Source: Thiohalocapsa sp963704155
GTDB lineage: Bacteria; Pseudomonadota; Gammaproteobacteria; Chromatiales; Chromatiaceae
NCBI GenBank assembly: GCA_963704155.1
Contig: CAVPHF010000011.1
Coordinates: forward strand, 29,197-93,196
Direction of reading: 5' to 3'
Length of the DNA: 64,000 nucleotides
Made by a program: the position numbers and the translations under genes
Shown here: in pieces, positions 7,013-15,810 of the stretch
How the letters are laid out: each line of letters begins with the position of its first letter
Numbering within the stretch: the stretch's first letter is position 1
The notes under the pieces: model-generated
What the model saw: only the letters and a program-made list of their open reading frames with translations
Database searches by the model: none
Told to the model about the DNA's origin: nothing

Positions 7013-9475
7013 GTGCGTCCCTATTTGCCGCAGCGCGGCAAGGCGGCGTCGCCGCGCCGCCTTGGCTCGAACATACCCGTGAACCTTGCTCCAGGCCCAA
7101 ACGCGCGGACGGGCAGCAGTTCCCTGTTCCTGATCGCGCTCGCCTTTTGCAGCGGCATCGGCAGCTTTTTCCTGTTGCCCGAGGTACCTCCGCGCTGGCT
7201 GTTCCCCGGCCTGTGCATTGCCGGCGTGCTCGCCGCGCTGCGCGTTCGGGCTGCGCGGTCGGTCGCGGCATTTGCGGCCGGCCTCTGTTGGGCACAGGTC
7301 AACAGCTGTTCGCTGCTCTGTCATCCGTTTCCCGAGCGTCTGGTCGGGCAGACGCTGATGGTCGAAGGCACCATCGCGTCATTGCCAAGTCAGGTTGGCC
7401 GACATCAAGACGACCAGTCGAGCCGCTTCCTATTCCAGGTCGATCGCCTGCATGCGGACGGCAGTCCGGCGCCTTTTAGCGGCCTGGTTAGACTCTCTTG
7501 GTATAGGCAAGTGCCGCGGTTGCTTGCCGGTCAGCGTTGGCAATTGGCCGTGCGCCTCAAACCGCCGCACGGCTTCGTCAATCCGGGCGGCTTCGACTAC
7601 GAACGTTGGCTGTTCCAGCAGGGTATCTCCGCCACGGGCCATGTCCGCGACTTCGAGACCGCTCGGCTGCTGGACCCAGGCCCCGTCAGCCATCGGTTGG
7701 CACGCTTTCGCCAACTGCTGCGTGACCGACTCGATGCGCTCGGAGGGACTGACGCGAGCTCGCCCGTGGCGCGGGCATTGGTGCAAGCCCTGGTGCTCGG
7801 CGAGCGCGGTGCACTGACGCCGGTGCAGTGGGAGGTCTTTTCTCGCACCGGCACCAGTCATTTGATCGCCATCTCCGGTCTGCATGTGGGCCTGGTGGCG
7901 GGTTTCGCGTTCTTTCTGGGCCGTTGGCTCTGGTCGCGCTCCGCCCGGCTCGTGCGCTTGCTCGCGGCGCCGCGGGCCGCTGCCTTGGCAGCCCTGGCAG
8001 CCGCGATCGGCTATGCCGCGCTCGCCGGATTCGCGATCTCGACACAGCGCGCGCTGGTGATGCTGGCCGTGCTGCTCATCGCGCTGATCTCCGGCCGCAC
8101 GCTGCGCCCCGCGAGCGGCCTCGTGCTGGCCCTGGCAGCGGTGCTGATAGTCGATCCGAGCAGCGTGCTGTCATATGGTTTCTGGCTGTCGTTCGGCGCC
8201 GTCGCCGTGCTGTTGTTCGCGCTCGGCAGACGCTTGGCGCCGCCGCATGCTGTGTTGCGCTGGGGGCGAGCGCAGTGGGCCGTGGCGGTCGGTCTGCTGC
8301 CGATGCTGCTGTTGTTCTTCGGCCGGGCGTCGCTAGTGGCGCCGGTGGTTAATCTGGTCGCCGTGCCGCTGTTCGGTCTGCTGCTGCCGCTGGTGCTCTT
8401 GGGTGCGCTGATGGCCCTGGTCAGCGGTTGGCCTTGGCCCTTGACCCCGGTGCTCTGGTTACTGGAGCAGGGTTATCGGCTGCTGGCCTGGGTGGCCGAC
8501 TGGCCTCCGGCGGCGATGATGCTTGGCGGACGCGAAACCTGGGTTTGGGCCATCGCCTTCGCCGGCGTCTCGCTGCTGCTGGCCCCGCGCGGTCTGCCGG
8601 CACGATGGCTGGGGCTGGTGCTGTTGCTGCCTTTGGCCGTGGCGAGGCCGCCGGCGCCGGCATTTGGCGATGCGCAGGTGACGCTGTTGGACGTCGGTCA
8701 GGGCTTGTCCGTTGTCGTGCGCACCGCGCGTCACGCGCTGGTCTACGACCTCGGGCCGCGTTACCCCAGCGGCTTCGAGACAGGTTCGGCGGTGGTCGTG
8801 CCTTACCTGCGCGAGCTTGGCGTGCAGCGTCTGGACGGGCTGATCGTCAGCCACGCCGACCGTGACCATAGCGGCGGTTTGCATGGGCTCTTGGATGCGA
8901 TACCGGTCGCTCGGCTCCTCAGTGGAGAGCCTGGTGAATTGGCCGATCGGGGCGGATCGATCGACCTGCCCGTCGAGCCCTGTCGTCGCGGCCAACACTG
9001 GCGCTGGGACGGCGTCGCGTTCGAGGTATTGCATCCCGGCGATCGGCCAAGCGGCGGGCAGTGGGGCGGTAACGATGCCTCCTGCGTGCTGCGCATCAGC
9101 AGCGATGGCGCATCGGCGCTGCTGACCGGCGATATCGCGGCAGGCGTGGAAGGCCTGCTCGTGGATGCCCTCGGCGATCGGCTCCAGGCAGATGTCCTGG
9201 TCGCGGCCCATCATGGTAGTTCCACCTCGAGTTCGGCGGCATTCCTCGCCGCCGTCGACCCCGATTGGGTGCTCTATTCGGCCGGATTCGCCAACCGGTT
9301 CGGCTTTCCGGCCACAGAGGTTCAGGCGCGCGTGCAGGCGCAGGGGGCGCGCACCGCTAACACGGCGGCTGCCGGTGCACTGCGTCTCGTGCTGCCGGCC
9401 ACGGGTGCGATTCAGGAGCCGGTTCGGTGGCGCCATGCAGACGCGCGCATCTGGCGGCACCGGCCGCTCCCTTGA
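7013..9475 (+). CDS. comEC: DNA internalization channel ComEC/Rec2
   Basis: An 820-residue polytopic protein forming the inner-membrane channel for single-stranded DNA in natural transformation. The order is: N-terminal membrane helices and an OB-like soluble domain (about 30-190), the competence domain with many membrane helices (about 230-530, including TSHLIAISGLHVGLVAGFAF), and a C-terminal metallo-beta-lactamase-like domain with DVGQGLSVVVRT and SHADRDHSGG (about 612-621). The GTG at 7013 has only a weak ribosome site; internal starts are possible. Other competence genes are not in the window. Confidence 0.93.
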   Translation: MRPYLPQRGKAASPRRLGSNIPVNLAPGPNARTGSSSLFLIALAFCSGIGSFFLLPEVPPRWLFPGLCIAGVLAALRVRAARSVAAFAAGLCWAQVNSCSLLCHPFPERLVGQTLMVEGTIASLPSQVGRHQDDQSSRFLFQVDRLHADGSPAPFSGLVRLSWYRQVPRLLAGQRWQLAVRLKPPHGFVNPGGFDYERWLFQQGISATGHVRDFETARLLDPGPVSHRLARFRQLLRDRLDALGGTDASSPVARALVQALVLGERGALTPVQWEVFSRTGTSHLIAISGLHVGLVAGFAFFLGRWLWSRSARLVRLLAAPRAAALAALAAAIGYAALAGFAISTQRALVMLAVLLIALISGRTLRPASGLVLALAAVLIVDPSSVLSYGFWLSFGAVAVLLFALGRRLAPPHAVLRWGRAQWAVAVGLLPMLLLFFGRASLVAPVVNLVAVPLFGLLLPLVLLGALMALVSGWPWPLTPVLWLLEQGYRLLAWVADWPPAAMMLGGRETWVWAIAFAGVSLLLAPRGLPARWLGLVLLLPLAVARPPAPAFGDAQVTLLDVGQGLSVVVRTARHALVYDLGPRYPSGFETGSAVVVPYLRELGVQRLDGLIVSHADRDHSGGLHGLLDAIPVARLLSGEPGELADRGGSIDLPVEPCRRGQHWRWDGVAFEVLHPGDRPSGGQWGGNDASCVLRISSDGASALLTGDIAAGVEGLLVDALGDRLQADVLVAAHHGSSTSSSAAFLAAVDPDWVLYSAGFANRFGFPATEVQARVQAQGARTANTAAAGALRLVLPATGAIQEPVRWRHADARIWRHRPLP

Positions 9476-9691
9476 GCCCCGTCGGGGCGGGCGTCCGAGT
9501 CGACCTTGCCGGCATGCCGGCCAATCTGGATCGATCGGGTGGCCTCAGCCGAAGATCGCGCGGAACAGCGCCCGACGACCGCGGTGGGCAACAACCGGCC
9601 GCTCGTCGATGATGCCCCTTGGCGCGATCTTGTATCATGCGCCGTCGTCGGCGAGTTGTTCGGCAGCACAAAGAGATGAGGTGACACGCTC
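9476..9691. other. comEC-exbB intergenic region
   Basis: The 216 bases hold a short GC hairpin (GCCCC-gtc-GGGGC) immediately after the comEC stop, without a following T run, and a TATCAT hexamer near 9633 that could be the -10 of the exbB operon. No convincing -35 was found. Confidence 0.3.
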
Positions 9692-10321
9692 GTGTTCGAA
9701 CTGATTCAGGCCGGCGGTTGGCTGATGGTGCCCATCCTGCTGTGCTCGGTCGCGGCGACTGCCATCGTCATCGAGCGCTTCTGGGCGCTTCGGCGCGGCG
9801 TCATCATGCCGGACAACTTGGTCACGCAGATTTGGCAGTTGAACCGCCGTCGGCTTCTGAACGAGGAGCGCATCGCCGAGATCCGTGAAGGCTCTGCCCT
9901 GGGGCGCATGCTGGCCGCAGGGTTGACCAACCGCTTTCACTCCCGCGAAGTCATGAAAGAGTCGATCCAAGACACCGGCCGACAGGTCGTGTCCGACCTG
10001 GAACGTTATCTCAATACCCTCGGCACCATCGCCGCGGTGACGCCGCTGCTCGGCCTGCTCGGCACCGTGATCGGCATGATCGATGTGTTCAGTGTCATCG
10101 TCCAGGCAGGCGTCGGCAATCCCGGCGTGCTCGCCGGGGGCATTTCGAAGGCGCTGATCACCACCGCGGCAGGTTTGTCGGTCGCCATCCCTGCCTTGAT
10201 GTTCCACCGTTATTTCAATGGCCGCGTGGACGAGATCATCATCGGCATGGAGGAGCAGGCATTGCGCCTGATCGAGGTCATGAAAGGGGAGCGTGAGGCC
10301 GGCGAGGAGCGGGTGCTGTGA
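9692..10321 (+). CDS. exbB: MotA/TolQ/ExbB proton channel family protein
   Basis: A 209-residue inner-membrane protein with three membrane helices: residues about 10-30 (GGWLMVPILLCSVAATAIVIE), 110-130 (TLGTIAAVTPLLGLLGTVIGMIDVF) and 150-172 (ISKALITTAAGLSVAIPALM). The conserved TPLLGLLGTV and TTAAGL sequences line the proton path. With ExbD it converts proton-motive force into work for an outer-membrane or envelope partner. The GTG start follows an AGATGAGGTG sequence, and its stop overlaps the exbD start. Here it heads the msbA-lpxK operon, so the partner may be lipopolysaccharide-related rather than TonB. Confidence 0.9.
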   Translation: MFELIQAGGWLMVPILLCSVAATAIVIERFWALRRGVIMPDNLVTQIWQLNRRRLLNEERIAEIREGSALGRMLAAGLTNRFHSREVMKESIQDTGRQVVSDLERYLNTLGTIAAVTPLLGLLGTVIGMIDVFSVIVQAGVGNPGVLAGGISKALITTAAGLSVAIPALMFHRYFNGRVDEIIIGMEEQALRLIEVMKGEREAGEERVL

Positions 10322-10743
10322 ACCTGCGCCGGCACAAGAAGGACCAGCCCGACATCAACCTGACCCCGTTGATCGATGTCGTGTTTCTGCTGCTGATCTT
10401 CTTCATGGTCTCGACCACCTTCAAGGAAGACGGCAGGCTGCGGTTGCAGTTGCCGCAAGCCGATGGCGAGCCGGTGTCGAGCGAGACGCTGGAGTTCGTC
10501 GAACTGGTCATCGATGCCGGCGGGCGTTACTTCATCGACGACCAGCAGGTGAGGGACGGGAATGTCGAGGATTTGCGGGAGGTGCTGGCGAAGGTGGTCG
10601 GCGCGCGGCGCGATCTGCCGGTGCTTATCAAGGCGGATGCCGACACCTCGCATCAGGCCGTGATGACGGCCCTCGACGCCGCTGGCCAGCTCGGCTTGAG
10701 GCAGGTTGCCTTCGCCACCAGCCGGCTGGAAGAACGTCGATGA
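10318..10743 (+). CDS. exbD: biopolymer transport protein ExbD/TolR family
   Basis: A 141-residue protein with a short cytoplasmic N-terminus, one membrane helix (about residues 18-36, LIDVVFLLLIFFMVST) carrying the conserved proton-relay Asp in LTPLIDVVF, and a periplasmic domain ending in KADADTSHQAVMTALDAAGQLG. It partners the upstream ExbB. Both ends overlap neighbours: GTGA with exbB and ATGA with msbA. Confidence 0.9.
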   Translation: MNLRRHKKDQPDINLTPLIDVVFLLLIFFMVSTTFKEDGRLRLQLPQADGEPVSSETLEFVELVIDAGGRYFIDDQQVRDGNVEDLREVLAKVVGARRDLPVLIKADADTSHQAVMTALDAAGQLGLRQVAFATSRLEERR

Positions 10744-12539
10744 CAGACAAGACCCAGGTCGACCTCGCCGCTGCTGGCGGCACCTACCGCCGTTTGCTGT
10801 CTTACGTGAAGCCGTATTGGCGCATGTTCGCGCTGTCCATCGTCGGCATGCTGGTGTTCGCGGCTACCGAGCCGCTGTTCGCGGCCATGATCAAGCCGCT
10901 GCTCGACGGCAGCTTCGTCGATCGCGACCCGGACATGGTGCGCCTGATGCCCGTGATCCTGGTCGGGATCTTCGTCGTGCGCGGCATCGCCGGTTTCATT
11001 AATACCTATTGCCTAAAGTGGGTTGGTCGTCGGGTGGTGGCGGATCTGCGCCAACAGATGTTCGAGCATCTGCTGCGCTCGCCCACGCGTTACTACGACC
11101 GCAATGGCACGGGTCAGATTCTGGCTAAACTCACCTACAACGTCGAGAACGTTGCGTCGGCCACGACCTCGGCGGTGACGACCCTGGTGCGCGACGGTTT
11201 CACCGCCATCGCGCTGCTCGCTTACATGCTGTACCTGGATGCGGCGCTGTCCGCTATCTTCCTGCTGATCGGGCCGACCATGGCATTCTCGATCAAGTAC
11301 GCCACAAAACGTTTCCGGCGGTACGGCAAGCGCATCCAAGAGCGGGTCGGTTCCTTGACGCACGTGGCGCAGGAAGTGATCGACGGGCACAGGGTGGTGA
11401 AGGCCTTTGGCGGCGAGCGTCGGGAGGCGGCCGAGTTCTCGCGGATCAACGAGAAGACACGTTCGCTGCAAATGAAGGTGATTGCGGTGGAGTCGGTCAG
11501 CGTACCCCTGGTACAGGTGCTGTCCGCGATCGCGATCGGCATCATCGTCTATCTGTCGACCATGCAGGGACTGCGCGAGGACATCACCGTCGGCACCTTC
11601 ATGTCCTTCATCGTCGCGATGGGGTTGATGCTGCCGCCGGTGAAGCGGCTGACGGCGGTCAATTCCCAGCTGCAGCGCGGTATCGTCGCGGCCGACAGCC
11701 TGTTCGAGCTGCTCGACAGCGAGACCGAACGCGATACCGGCACGCGCACGCTGGAGCGCGCGTCCGGGCGCATCGAGTATCGCCATCTGACCCAGGTCTA
11801 CGATTCGGCAAAGGGCGCGGTCATTCACGACCTGAACCTGACCATCGAGCCTGGTGAGAGCGTTGCGCTGGTGGGGCGTTCCGGCAGCGGAAAGTCGACC
11901 CTGGCAAGCCTGTTGCCGCGTTTCTACGATGTGACCGCCGGACAGATTCTGATCGACGGCATCGACATCCGAGAGCTCACGCTAGCGAGCCTGCGCGCCC
12001 AGATCTCGCTGGTGACCCAGGATATCGTGCTGTTCAATGACAGCCTAGCCAACAACATCACCTACGGACAAGCGGCCGATGTTGGACGCGAAGAGATCGA
12101 ACGCGTCGCCGAGGCGGCGCATGCGCTGGACTTTATCCGCGCGCTGCCGCAAGGGCTGGACACGCTGGTGGGCGACCGCGGTGTGCTGCTGTCCGGCGGA
12201 CAGCGCCAACGCATCGCTATCGCCAGGGCAATGCTCAAGGACGCGCCCATCCTGGTGCTCGACGAGGCTACCTCGGCCCTAGACACAGAGGCCGAGCGTC
12301 ACATCCAGGCGGCGCTGGCGGCGCTGATGGCAGATCGCACCACGCTGGTGATTGCGCATCGGTTGTCGACTATCGAGCACGTCGATCGCATCGTCGTGCT
12401 CGATGCCGGGCGCATCGTGGAGCAGGGCCCGCACGCCAGTCTGTTGGCCGAGGGCGGCTACTACGCTCGACTGCATGGGCTCCAGTTTCAAGACGTGCAC
12501 GATATGCTTCCGGTCGCAGATTCTGCCGGAGCGGCGTGA
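10740..12539 (+). CDS. msbA: lipid A export ABC transporter ATP-binding/permease protein MsbA
   Basis: The 599-residue half-transporter flips core-lipid A across the inner membrane. Six N-terminal membrane helices (about residues 20-310) are followed by the nucleotide-binding domain: Walker A VGRSGSGKST (about 378), signature LLSGGQRQRIAIARA (about 485) and Walker B PILVLDEATSALD (about 503), then the H-loop IAHRLSTI. The ATG at 10740 overlaps the exbD stop as ATGA; a longer frame runs through exbD and is not the start. Its own stop overlaps lpxK. Confidence 0.94.
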   Translation: MTDKTQVDLAAAGGTYRRLLSYVKPYWRMFALSIVGMLVFAATEPLFAAMIKPLLDGSFVDRDPDMVRLMPVILVGIFVVRGIAGFINTYCLKWVGRRVVADLRQQMFEHLLRSPTRYYDRNGTGQILAKLTYNVENVASATTSAVTTLVRDGFTAIALLAYMLYLDAALSAIFLLIGPTMAFSIKYATKRFRRYGKRIQERVGSLTHVAQEVIDGHRVVKAFGGERREAAEFSRINEKTRSLQMKVIAVESVSVPLVQVLSAIAIGIIVYLSTMQGLREDITVGTFMSFIVAMGLMLPPVKRLTAVNSQLQRGIVAADSLFELLDSETERDTGTRTLERASGRIEYRHLTQVYDSAKGAVIHDLNLTIEPGESVALVGRSGSGKSTLASLLPRFYDVTAGQILIDGIDIRELTLASLRAQISLVTQDIVLFNDSLANNITYGQAADVGREEIERVAEAAHALDFIRALPQGLDTLVGDRGVLLSGGQRQRIAIARAMLKDAPILVLDEATSALDTEAERHIQAALAALMADRTTLVIAHRLSTIEHVDRIVVLDAGRIVEQGPHASLLAEGGYYARLHGLQFQDVHDMLPVADSAGAA

Positions 12540-13582
12540 GCCCCGACGACCTCTGGTATGGCAGTGGATTGTCGGCGAGACTGGCATCCGGGCTGCTCGC
12601 GCCCCTCGGCTGGCTCTATTGCGCCATCGCCATGCTGCGCGCGCTCGCCTATCGCCGTGGTTGGCTAGGCTCCGAGTCGGCGGGCGTGCCGGTCATCGTC
12701 GTCGGCAATTTGACCGTCGGCGGAACCGGTAAGACCCCCTTGGTGATCTGGCTGGTCGATCACCTCGTCAACCAGGGTTACAGACCGGGCGTGGTGATGC
12801 GCGGCTATGGCGCGGACCGGCAAGCGGAACCCTGCCCCGTGCCCGCCGATGCCGATCCGATCCTGTTCGGCGATGAACCCGCGCTCATCGCGGCCAGGCG
12901 CATCTGCCCGGTGGTGATCGGGCGTGACCGAGTCGCCGGCGCGCGTATGCTGTCGGCAGACTACGATTGCGATCTGGTGGTCGCCGACGATGGTCTGCAG
13001 CACTATCGTCTGCGACGCGATTGCGAGATCCTAGTGATCGATAGCCAGCGCCGGATCGGTAACGGCCGCTGCCTACCGGCGGGGCCGCTGCGCGAGCCCC
13101 GAGCGCGCGGCGAGCGGGCCGATCTGCGGATCGTCAACGGCGGCGGTAAGGCGGACGCCGCGCGGATGCAGCTGCTCCCGGGCGATGCAGTGAGTCTGTA
13201 TCATGCGGGCTTGCGCAAGCCGCTGACCGACTTTGTCGGCGCCCCTGTGACGGCGGTCGCCGGCATCGGCAACCCGATGCGCTTCTTCGGCATGCTGCGC
13301 GGCTTGGGTCTAACGCTGGATGCGCGCCCTTATCCGGATCATCATCGTTACAGTCGGGCGGATATCATGAAGTGGCCCCCCGGTGCAGTGCTGATGACAG
13401 AGAAAGACGCCGTCAAGTGCCGGACGGCCGCGGGTCCTGACCATTGGTATGTGCCGGTCCAGGCGGAACCGGACGCGGGCTTCATTTGCGCGCTGGATGG
13501 CCTGTTGGATCGACTCTCGGAGCCGGGCGGAGACTCGGGCGGACAGCGTCCGGAGCACGCCGATCAACGCAAATCGAATTGA
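12536..13582 (+). CDS. lpxK: tetraacyldisaccharide 4'-kinase LpxK
   Basis: A 348-residue kinase that phosphorylates the 4' position of the lipid A disaccharide at the inner membrane. It has an N-terminal membrane-associated helix (LLAPLGWLYCAIAMLRALAY), then the P-loop GNLTVGGTGKTPLV (about residues 56-69), and VVADDGLQHYRLRRD, the catalytic Asp-containing motif. GTG start overlapping the msbA stop. The C-terminal PYPDHHRYSRADI is also typical. Confidence 0.93.
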   Translation: MSPDDLWYGSGLSARLASGLLAPLGWLYCAIAMLRALAYRRGWLGSESAGVPVIVVGNLTVGGTGKTPLVIWLVDHLVNQGYRPGVVMRGYGADRQAEPCPVPADADPILFGDEPALIAARRICPVVIGRDRVAGARMLSADYDCDLVVADDGLQHYRLRRDCEILVIDSQRRIGNGRCLPAGPLREPRARGERADLRIVNGGGKADAARMQLLPGDAVSLYHAGLRKPLTDFVGAPVTAVAGIGNPMRFFGMLRGLGLTLDARPYPDHHRYSRADIMKWPPGAVLMTEKDAVKCRTAAGPDHWYVPVQAEPDAGFICALDGLLDRLSEPGGDSGGQRPEHADQRKSN

Positions 13583-13597
13583 TATCAAGGTACTGCA

Positions 13598-13786
13598 ATG
13601 GACAAGAGACTGCTGGAGATCCTGCGTTGCCCTGTTTGCAAGGGTGAACTGTATTTCGACAAGACCGCCGGCGAGCTGATCTGCCGTGCCGATCGGCTCG
13701 CGTACCCGATCCGAGACGGACTGCCGATCATGCTCGAAGAAGAGGCTCGGCCGATGGCCGCGGATGAGGAGGTGGCTGCATCTTGA
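13598..13786 (+). CDS. Trm112-like zinc-binding small protein (YcaR family)
   Basis: A 62-residue protein opening MDKRLLEILRCPVCKGEL with a CPVC zinc knuckle and ending in DGLPIMLEEEAR, the standard YcaR/Trm112 profile. In this position, between lpxK and kdsB, it is conserved across gammaproteobacteria. Eukaryotic Trm112 activates methyltransferases; the bacterial role is not settled. The TTG start of kdsB overlaps its stop. Confidence 0.9.
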   Translation: MDKRLLEILRCPVCKGELYFDKTAGELICRADRLAYPIRDGLPIMLEEEARPMAADEEVAAS

Positions 13787-14553
13787 GCGCCGGCTTCAAG
13801 GTCGTCATCCCGGCGCGCTACGCCGCCAGCCGCTTGCCGGGCAAGCCGTTGGTTCAGATCGCCGGCCGGCCGCTGATCGCGCACGTCTTGGACCGCGCCC
13901 GCGCCAGCGCCGCTGACGAGGTCGTGGTTGCCACCGACGACGAGCGCGTCGCCGATGCCTGCCTTGAAATGGGTGCGGAGGTGGTGATGACCGACAGCGC
14001 TCACCGCAGCGGCAGCGACCGCATTGCCGAGGTTTGCGGCCAGCGGGGGTGGGACGCCCAGAGCATCGTCGTCAACCTCCAGGGCGACGAGCCCTGCATG
14101 CCGCCGACGCTGGTTGATCAAGTGGCCGCGGATCTCGCCGCGCTGACAACCGATGTCGGCATGACGACGCTGGCGTTCCCAATTTCCGACGCGGCGCCGC
14201 TATTTGATCCGCATGTGGTCAAGGTGGTCACGGACGCCCAGGGCTACGCAATCTATTTCTCACGAGCGCCGATCCCATGGCACCGTGACGAGTTCCTGGG
14301 CAAGCGGGCGAATCTGCCGGCCGGCGTGCCGTTTCGCCGCCATATCGGTCTCTATGCCTATCGCGTCGGTTTCTTGCAGCGCTATGTCGCCTGGCCGCCG
14401 GCGCCGCTGGAGCTGGCCGAATCACTCGAGCAACTGCGGGTACTTTGGCATGGCGAGCGCATCCATGTCGCGATGGCGACGGAAGAGCCGGGGCCGGGTG
14501 TCGACACGCCGGACGACCTGCGTTTGGTAATGCGGCGGTTAGGGAAGCCCTGA
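13783..14553 (+). CDS. kdsB: 3-deoxy-manno-octulosonate cytidylyltransferase KdsB
   Basis: The 256-residue enzyme activates Kdo with CTP for lipopolysaccharide core synthesis. Family motifs are VIPARYAASRLPGKPL (about residues 7-22), ATDDERV, GSDRIAEV, NLQGDEPCMPP, RHIGLYAYR and the C-terminal LEQLRVLWHGERIHV. TTG is the likely start because it overlaps the TGA of the preceding gene. It closes the envelope operon. The 3' end overlaps the convergent small gene at 14539-14889 by 15 bases. Confidence 0.94.
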   Translation: MSAGFKVVIPARYAASRLPGKPLVQIAGRPLIAHVLDRARASAADEVVVATDDERVADACLEMGAEVVMTDSAHRSGSDRIAEVCGQRGWDAQSIVVNLQGDEPCMPPTLVDQVAADLAALTTDVGMTTLAFPISDAAPLFDPHVVKVVTDAQGYAIYFSRAPIPWHRDEFLGKRANLPAGVPFRRHIGLYAYRVGFLQRYVAWPPAPLELAESLEQLRVLWHGERIHVAMATEEPGPGVDTPDDLRLVMRRLGKP

Positions 14554-14889
14554 GAGATTCGCTCCGTTCCGAGCGGGGCTCGCCTTTGGGTTGGCCTCTG
14601 CTCGAATCTCTGATCGGATGTCTGGCGCCAGCCCGTCGAGTAGATGCATCAGGTCCTCGGACATATCGCCCGCCTGATCGAATAGGCTGACGTCGATGTG
14701 GTCATTGGCACGGCAGGTGGCCTGACCGTATTGGTCGGTCTGTATCGGCGGTGTCGAGTCGCGTGTCTCGAGCACCAAGCGACCGTCGTCGATTAGGATA
14801 TCGACAATGCGGCAGGAACGACCGTAGAAGCGGCAATCCCGGCCAATGAGTCGGCGCAGGCGCTGCATGAATGGCTGGCTATCGTTCAT
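14539..14889 (-). CDS. hypothetical protein, 116 aa
   Basis: A small soluble protein (MNDSQPFMQRLRRLIGRDCRFYGRSCRIVDILIDDGRLVLETRD...), with a central beta-rich part containing two Cys (DCRFYGRSCRI) that looks like a small barrel. It reads like a conserved lineage protein but I cannot name a family. It is convergent with kdsB, overlapping it slightly. Confidence 0.6.
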   Translation of the reverse strand: MNDSQPFMQRLRRLIGRDCRFYGRSCRIVDILIDDGRLVLETRDSTPPIQTDQYGQATCRANDHIDVSLFDQAGDMSEDLMHLLDGLAPDIRSEIRAEANPKASPARNGANLSGLP

Positions 14890-15307
14890 CGGCGGGCCTC
14901 GTCATCTGTGCTGGTCGTCTAAACAGATTCGTCCCAAGTCGTTTTTCCCCTCGGGCCGAGCGTCGGTTGAGCCGGGGGAACAGGCGTTGGCCAGCGATCA
15001 GGTTCATCCTAGCAGGCGCCGCTTAGTAATGAGGGCTGCCGCCGCACAAAAAAATGCCCCGCGCTGGGCGGGGCAATTCACCACTGAGGAGGTCAGAGGA
15101 CGGAAACGGCAGAGAGGGGTCTTCCGCCTCGATTAGTGATAAGCAGCATTGATGCCAACTTCTCCGGACGTCTCCCTCGTCCGCCATTGCTGGTGGGTCT
15201 AGCGGTGCTTGCGTCCTTGTCGCAAGGGACGATGTGCCAGGACGGTTCACCAGGGCAAGAAAGCCGGGCAGCTTTGCACCGCAAGGGTGCGTAGATGGGC
15301 AAATGCC
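14890..15307. other. gene-free stretch with minus-strand terminator and structured sequence
   Basis: No protein gene is supported here. It holds a strong minus-strand terminator (15048-15074), a hairpin GCACC-gcaag-GGTGC near 15278-15293 and, read on the minus strand between the two, several GGA triplets in possible loops. A minus-strand small RNA starting somewhere near 15200-15300 and ending at the terminator would explain it; see findings. Confidence 0.35.
15048..15074 (-). terminator. Rho-independent terminator reading leftwards
   Basis: On the minus strand a GCCCCGCCCAGCGCGGGGC-type stem-loop is followed directly by seven T residues. No protein gene on the minus strand ends just upstream of it, so the transcript it stops is unexplained. 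Confidence 0.6.
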
Positions 15308-15715
15308 ATGAGAGAATTCTGTTTTCTGTTATTGCTGCTTGTCGTGTTGGTGACAGGAGCGGATGTGACACAGGGGCAGACGCGACCTGAGGCCGCCGGG
15401 TGGCTGCAGCTCGAACGTGATCAGACCAGCTATCGCGAGCGCGTAGGCCCGCTCGATCTCCGTGAACAACGCAGGCTCGAAAACCTCGAACGTAACGAGC
15501 GCAATGCGCTGCGCGCGCTGCAACAGGATCAGCGCCGCGACCTCCAGACGGAGCGCAGACGCGCCCCCTTGAGTTCCAGCCGGAACCGCAACCGAAACCC
15601 GAACCCGAAAGCGGTTCCTGCGGCACCCCGCCGCGATGCCGCCGCTGAACGTCGGCGCGCGGCTGGAGCGACAGCGTCTGCAATTTCGCATGCAGCGCGA
15701 GCAGTTGCCCTATAG
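15308..15715 (+). CDS. exported Arg/Glu-rich hypothetical protein
   Basis: A 135-residue protein starting MREFCFLLLLLVVLVTGADVTQGQ, a clear signal peptide with cleavage near residue 22. The mature part has a helical, highly charged segment rich in Arg, Glu and Gln (YRERVGPLDLREQRRLENLERNERNALRALQQDQRRDL) and then a basic Asn/Arg/Pro tail with runs of alternating Arg-Asn. It resembles other periplasmic coiled-coil proteins of low complexity; no function can be assigned. Confidence 0.6.
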   Translation: MREFCFLLLLLVVLVTGADVTQGQTRPEAAGWLQLERDQTSYRERVGPLDLREQRRLENLERNERNALRALQQDQRRDLQTERRRAPLSSSRNRNRNPNPKAVPAAPRRDAAAERRRAAGATASAISHAARAVAL

Positions 15716-15810
15716 CCGTCGGCGCTGACCGTCGTGCATAGGGGCCGCAATCTGCTGAATGATAGAATGGCCGCCAAACGGTTCATGTTTAACAAGGGTT
15801 TGACTCTACG

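Noticed and set aside
8459..9460. Long minus-strand frame of 333 residues
   Set aside because: It is antisense to the ComEC C-terminal domain; its Arg/His-rich composition is a GC-rich shadow.
15241..15307. Possible riboswitch upstream of the exported Arg-rich protein
   Set aside because: The stem GCACC/GGTGC and GGGCAA sequences recall a cyclic-di-GMP aptamer, but the conserved blocks are not in the right order.
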